The notes beneath the pieces were generated by a model that saw only the letters and a list, made by a program, of their open reading frames with translations, ran no database searches and was not told where the DNA came from. The position numbers and the translations under genes were made by a program. DNA of 6,373 nucleotides from Alistipes sp. (GTDB lineage Bacteria > Bacteroidota > Bacteroidia > Bacteroidales > Rikenellaceae): assembly GCA_028691095.1 (NCBI GenBank), contig JAQUZZ010000091.1, positions 1 to 6,373 of the forward strand. Reading direction: 5' to 3'. Positions 4,908 to 6,373 of the stretch are shown here, piece by piece (position 1 is the first letter of the stretch; every line of letters starts with the position of its first letter).

Positions 4908-6373
4908 ATGAAACAACTTTCATTTTTGGCGTTTGACCTGGGTGCTACCAGTGGACGTACCATCCTGGGAACGTTGAATGAAGGAAAACTCCAAATGAAG
5001 GAGTTGACCCGTTTCCCGAACCAGATTCTGGAACTCAACGGACACTGCTATTGGAACATCTTCTCGCTCTACGAGCATCTGAAGGCCGGTATGATTGCCG
5101 CAGCCAAAGAGGATGTCGAGATCACCTCGATCGGTATTGATACTTGGGGGGTCGATTTCGTCTTTTTGGCGGAGGATGGTCAGATTCTGGGCATCCCTCA
5201 CGCTTATCGCGATCCTCATACGATGGGTGCTCCCGAAGCGTACTTTGAGAAGATCATGCCGCGCAAAGAGGTGTATGGCTTGACTGGAATTCAGGTGATG
5301 AATTTCAACAGTCTCTATCAGCTCTATGCCATGAAACGCGACAACTCGTCGTTGCTCAATGCAGCCAAAGAGGCGCTCTTTATTCCGGATGCGTTGAGTT
5401 ATATGCTGACCGGACGCAAAGTGGTGGAGTACACCATCGCTTCGACCTCTCAGCTCTTGAATCCCAATACGAAGAAATTCGAGACACAGCTCCTTACGAA
5501 GATGGGCGTGAAGGCCGATCTGTTTGGCGATATTGTGATGCCGGGTTATGTGATCGGTACGTTGACCGATACGCTGGCTACCGAAACCGGGTTGGGAAAA
5601 CTTCCCGTAGTGGCTGTTGCCGGTCATGACACCGCTTCGGCTGTGGCTGCCGTACCTGCCAAAGATGAGAAATTTGCCTACCTGAGCTCCGGAACTTGGT
5701 CGCTGATGGGAATCGAGGTGAAGGATCCGATCATCACCGAGGAGACCTCCAAACTGAACATCACCAACGAGGGTGGCGTTGAGGGTACAACCCGTCTGCT
5801 GAAGAACATCACCGGAATGTGGATTTTGGAGCAGTGTATCAAAGAGTGGCGCAAAGAGGCCATCGAATACACCTATCCCGAGATTGTGAAGATGGCACGC
5901 GATGCTGCGCCGTTCCAATCCTTCATCGACCCCGACAACGAGGCTTTTGCCAATCCGAAGAGCATGATTAAGGCCATCAAGGATTTCTGCAAGGAGTCGG
6001 GTCAGAAGGTTCCGCGCAACCACTCCGAGTTGATTCGTTGTATCTTCGAGAGCTTGGCACTCAAATACAAGAGTGTACTCGACAAGTTCCGTGTGTTGGC
6101 TCCGTTCCCCATCGAGAAACTCCATATTATCGGTGGAGGTGCCAAGAACCGTTTGCTCAACCAGTTTACGGCCAATGCGACCGGAACGACCGTTGTGGCA
6201 GGCCCGTCGGAGGGAACCGCGATCGGAAACATCATGTTGCAGGCTCGCGCCGCAGGATGCGTCAACTCGTTGCAGGAGATGCGTGACATGATTAACGAGG
6301 CGATTGAGATCGAAACCTTCAACCCCGAGGATACCGATGCTTGGAACGAGGCTTACGATCGCATCAAAGCCTT
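4908..6373 (+). CDS. rhaB: rhamnulokinase, 3' end cut by the window
   Basis: Phosphorylates L-rhamnulose with ATP to L-rhamnulose-1-phosphate in the cytoplasm, the second step of the phosphorylative L-rhamnose pathway. It belongs to the FGGY carbohydrate kinase family (ASKHA fold). The N-terminal phosphate-binding motif is FDLGATSGR (residues 9-17). DTWGVDF (78-84) lies at the sugar site. VAGHDTASAV contains Asp241, equivalent to the catalytic base Asp237 of the E. coli enzyme. SSGTWSLMG (from 260) and IIGGGAKN (407-414) are the phosphate- and adenosine-binding motifs, and GPSEGTAIGN is the late conserved segment. The ATG at 4908 gives the standard FGGY start, with no signal peptide. There are 488 codons visible and no stop; E. 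coli RhaB has 489 residues, so the gene is nearly complete. In Bacteroides thetaiotaomicron the equivalent gene is called rhaK and leads an operon with isomerase, permease and aldolase genes. The same order is likely here but lies outside the window. Confidence 0.95.
   Translation, partial: MKQLSFLAFDLGATSGRTILGTLNEGKLQMKELTRFPNQILELNGHCYWNIFSLYEHLKAGMIAAAKEDVEITSIGIDTWGVDFVFLAEDGQILGIPHAYRDPHTMGAPEAYFEKIMPRKEVYGLTGIQVMNFNSLYQLYAMKRDNSSLLNAAKEALFIPDALSYMLTGRKVVEYTIASTSQLLNPNTKKFETQLLTKMGVKADLFGDIVMPGYVIGTLTDTLATETGLGKLPVVAVAGHDTASAVAAVPAKDEKFAYLSSGTWSLMGIEVKDPIITEETSKLNITNEGGVEGTTRLLKNITGMWILEQCIKEWRKEAIEYTYPEIVKMARDAAPFQSFIDPDNEAFANPKSMIKAIKDFCKESGQKVPRNHSELIRCIFESLALKYKSVLDKFRVLAPFPIEKLHIIGGGAKNRLLNQFTANATGTTVVAGPSEGTAIGNIMLQARAAGCVNSLQEMRDMINEAIEIETFNPEDTDAWNEAYDRIKA

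Noticed and set aside
4534..4923. 129-codon minus-strand frame crossing the intergenic region into rhaB
   Set aside because: No domain, Cys/Arg/Ser-rich composition typical of non-coding translation, and it overlaps the rhaB start. Only conservation in other genomes would revive it.
4920..6125. 401-codon open frame on the minus strand
   Set aside because: It is antisense to the unmistakable rhamnulokinase and shows no family features of its own.

Overview
This window looks like part of an L-rhamnose / rhamnoside utilisation locus from a member of the Bacteroidota, probably Bacteroidales. The signs are two secreted GH78-type glycoside hydrolases next to a rhamnulokinase, A-rich translation leaders with no Shine-Dalgarno sequence, and protein motifs I associate with Bacteroidetes enzymes. 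The coding sequence is richer in G+C than that of typical Bacteroides. An Alistipes-like (Rikenellaceae) host is therefore a reasonable guess, but it is inference only. All convincing genes lie on the + strand.

Layout. Positions 1-71 may hold the last codons of an upstream gene whose TGA overlaps the next start codon as ATGA. Positions 68-2362 encode a secreted multi-domain GH78 alpha-L-rhamnosidase of 764 residues. After a 62-base gap, positions 2425-4191 encode a second, compact, secreted GH78-like protein of 588 residues whose catalytic motif differs from the canonical one. A 716-base intergenic region follows (4192-4907). It has no convincing gene but holds several perfect inverted repeats, one strong terminator-like hairpin and one Bacteroides-like -7 box. 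From 4908 to the window end is rhamnulokinase (rhaB, called rhaK in Bacteroides), with 488 codons visible and no stop yet, so only the extreme C-terminus should be missing.

How it fits together (inference from family knowledge). The two exported hydrolases would release L-rhamnose from rhamnosylated glycans or plant glycosides in the periplasm or at the cell surface. After uptake and isomerisation to L-rhamnulose, the cytoplasmic kinase makes L-rhamnulose-1-phosphate. Isomerase, permease and aldolase genes would be expected just beyond the right edge. The hydrolase pair and the kinase gene are probably separate transcription units, because the long hairpin at 4303-4376 with its T-rich tail lies between them.

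The least explained parts are the structured intergenic region, which could hold a long regulatory leader or a small RNA, and the altered active-site motif of the second hydrolase. I found no CRISPR array, tRNA, rRNA, insertion sequence or defence system.
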